The notes below the pieces were generated by a model. It did not search any database and was not told where the DNA came from. It was given only the letters and a program-made list of their open reading frames with translations. A stretch of 64,000 nucleotides of DNA from Parietichytrium sp. I65-24A. Its lineage: Eukaryota > Sar > Bigyra > Thraustochytrida > Thraustochytriidae. This document shows, piece after piece, positions 63,101 to 64,000 of the stretch. The stretch is from positions 62,001 through 126,000 of the forward strand of contig BLSF01000071.1 of assembly GCA_012862575.1 (NCBI GenBank), given 5' to 3'. Positions within the stretch are counted from its first letter, which is position 1; each line of letters begins with the position of its first letter. A program made the position numbers and the translations under genes.

Positions 63101-64000
63101 CTCGGATCTCGAGAATCATTCAAAGCACCGGCGGCAGTGCACTTTTGATCGGCGTAGGTGGCTCCGGAAAGCAGAGTCTTTCCCGTCTTGCGTCGTTCAT
63201 CAATGGTTTCCAGATCAAGCAGCTGAACGTGACCTCGGACTTTACGGTACAAAATCTTCTCGAGTACTTGCAGGAGCTGTTGAAGACGACTGGCATCAAA
63301 GGCATCCCGACGGCTTGGATCATCAATGACGCTCAGATTATCAATGAGGAGTTTCTCGTTTATGTCAACGATGTGCTTTCAAACGGATGGGTGCCCGATC
63401 TATTCCCCAAGGACGAGCTCCCTGGTTTGCTGGACGGCCTAAAGAATGAGCTACGCGCGAACGGACTTTCTGATACCCATCAGGATAAGATTGCGCTATT
63501 CATTCGCAGGATTCGTCAGTATCTCCACGTGATCCTGTGCTTTTCTCCTGTTGGAGAGACGCTTCGCGTGCGAGCAAGAAGGTTCCCGGGATTGATCAAT
63601 TGCACGGTAATCGACTGGTACCATCCATGGCCGGAAGAAGCTCTTGTGAGTGTTGCACTTAGCTTTATCAAAGATGTGCAGTTTTCGAACCAGGAGACTC
63701 GCGAGAATGTGGCTTACCATATGTCCACGGTTCACTTGGAAGTTGTCAAGTCTTCTCAGAGCTATCTGAAGGCAGCACATCGATACAATTACGTGACGCC
63801 AAAGTCGTTCTTGGAGTTCATCTTGTTTTACAAAAAGCTTCTCGGTGAGCAACGCGCTCACGCGCACTCGCAAATCAAGCGCCTTCAAAACGGTCTTGAC
63901 GTTTTGCGTAAGACTGCCGTAAAGGTCGCCGATTTGCAGGAGGACCTTAAAGTCACCCTCGCCAATGTGGAGGAGAAGAAGGCTGCTTCTGAAATTCTGA
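54118..64000 (+). CDS. Axonemal outer-arm dynein heavy chain, beta class (partial, runs off the right edge)
   Basis: The frame is open from the ATG at 54118 to the window end, about 3294 codons with no intron; a full chain would be about 4500 residues. The N-terminal tail (about 1-1970) contains the stem domains that bind intermediate chains and the second heavy chain. The motor begins with AAA1, Walker A GPAGTGKT (to residue 1998), then GCFDEFNRI and [20 protein letters not shown]. AAA2 has GCAGCGKTT (2303-2311), AAA3 GGAGTGKS (2665-2672) and AAA4 GVGGSGKQ (3012-3019). The sequence stops as the coiled-coil stalk starts. AAA1 wording ([18 protein letters not shown]) and [13 protein letters not shown] fit the beta class (DNAH9/11/17; Chlamydomonas beta). 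An insertion sits in AAA1 between the FAEPMNR and VGYFDF segments. Sliding of outer doublets by this motor drives ciliary beating. Confidence 0.96.
   Translation, partial: [3294 protein letters not shown]

Noticed and set aside
1-64000. Transposons, LTR elements, Polinton-like or other virus-derived sequence
   Set aside because: No transposase, reverse transcriptase, integrase, capsid or envelope motif and no long terminal repeats were recognised on either strand.

Overview
This is a nuclear genomic segment of a single-celled eukaryote that builds a motile cilium. Sixteen protein-coding genes are supported. All are intron-poor, use the standard code and begin at ATG; only three carry one clear GT-AG intron each. 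Genes for an axonemal outer-arm dynein heavy chain, an ARL13-type ciliary GTPase and a soluble-type adenylyl cyclase point to a flagellate stage. A class C receptor with a BMP-type ligand domain, a GRK-like kinase and a C-terminally membrane-anchored ELP3 argue against plants, fungi and animals. My best guess is a heterotrophic stramenopile such as a thraustochytrid-like labyrinthulomycete. That placement is inference, not proof.

Layout from left to right: an LPMO-like membrane protein (-, 440-1819); a BMP-domain class C GPCR (-, 4387-7515); a secreted CBM9-like protein (+, 11713-12930); a coiled-coil protein with a Met/Ser array (-, 13355-15199); a four-repeat PUR protein (-, 15940-17259); an RGS plus AGC kinase of GRK type (+, 20138-22960); an ARL13-like GTPase with two C-terminal Tudor-like domains (-, 23967-25660, one intron); an amidase-signature enzyme (+, 27604-29618, one intron); ELP3 (+, 30303-32533, one intron); mitochondrial ATP synthase gamma (+, 33244-34188); formylglycine-generating enzyme SUMF1 (+, 35005-36213); a soluble-type adenylyl cyclase (+, 38810-43450); a REEP/HVA22-domain protein (-, 43947-45200); a PRL phosphatase (+, 49327-49881); a PP4-like phosphatase (-, 50397-51338); and a beta-class outer-arm dynein heavy chain that runs off the right edge (+, 54118-64000).

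Intergenic space is large and full of simple repeats. Divergent gaps are 1.9-4.2 kb, while convergent gaps are only 0.4-1.0 kb. Recurrent intergenic signals include purine (GA/GACA) tracts on the coding strand just 5' of several start codons, four perfect copies of the palindrome GTACTAGTAC, seven loci with CTAGCTAG and a cluster of six same-direction GATTGG motifs. I recognised no tRNA or rRNA gene, CRISPR array, transposon or virus-derived element.

Functionally the genes touch two themes. One is signalling (receptor, GRK-like kinase, cAMP synthesis, two phosphatases) and the other is the cilium (dynein, ARL13-like, possibly the cyclase). Clustering in a eukaryotic genome is weak evidence for a joint pathway. 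The most unusual items are domain architectures: ARL13 plus Tudor, four PUR repeats in one chain, ELP3 with a C-terminal membrane anchor, a GRK-like kinase with a long acidic activation-loop insert, an LPMO fold without its N-terminal histidine, and a REEP/HVA22 domain at the end of a larger membrane protein.
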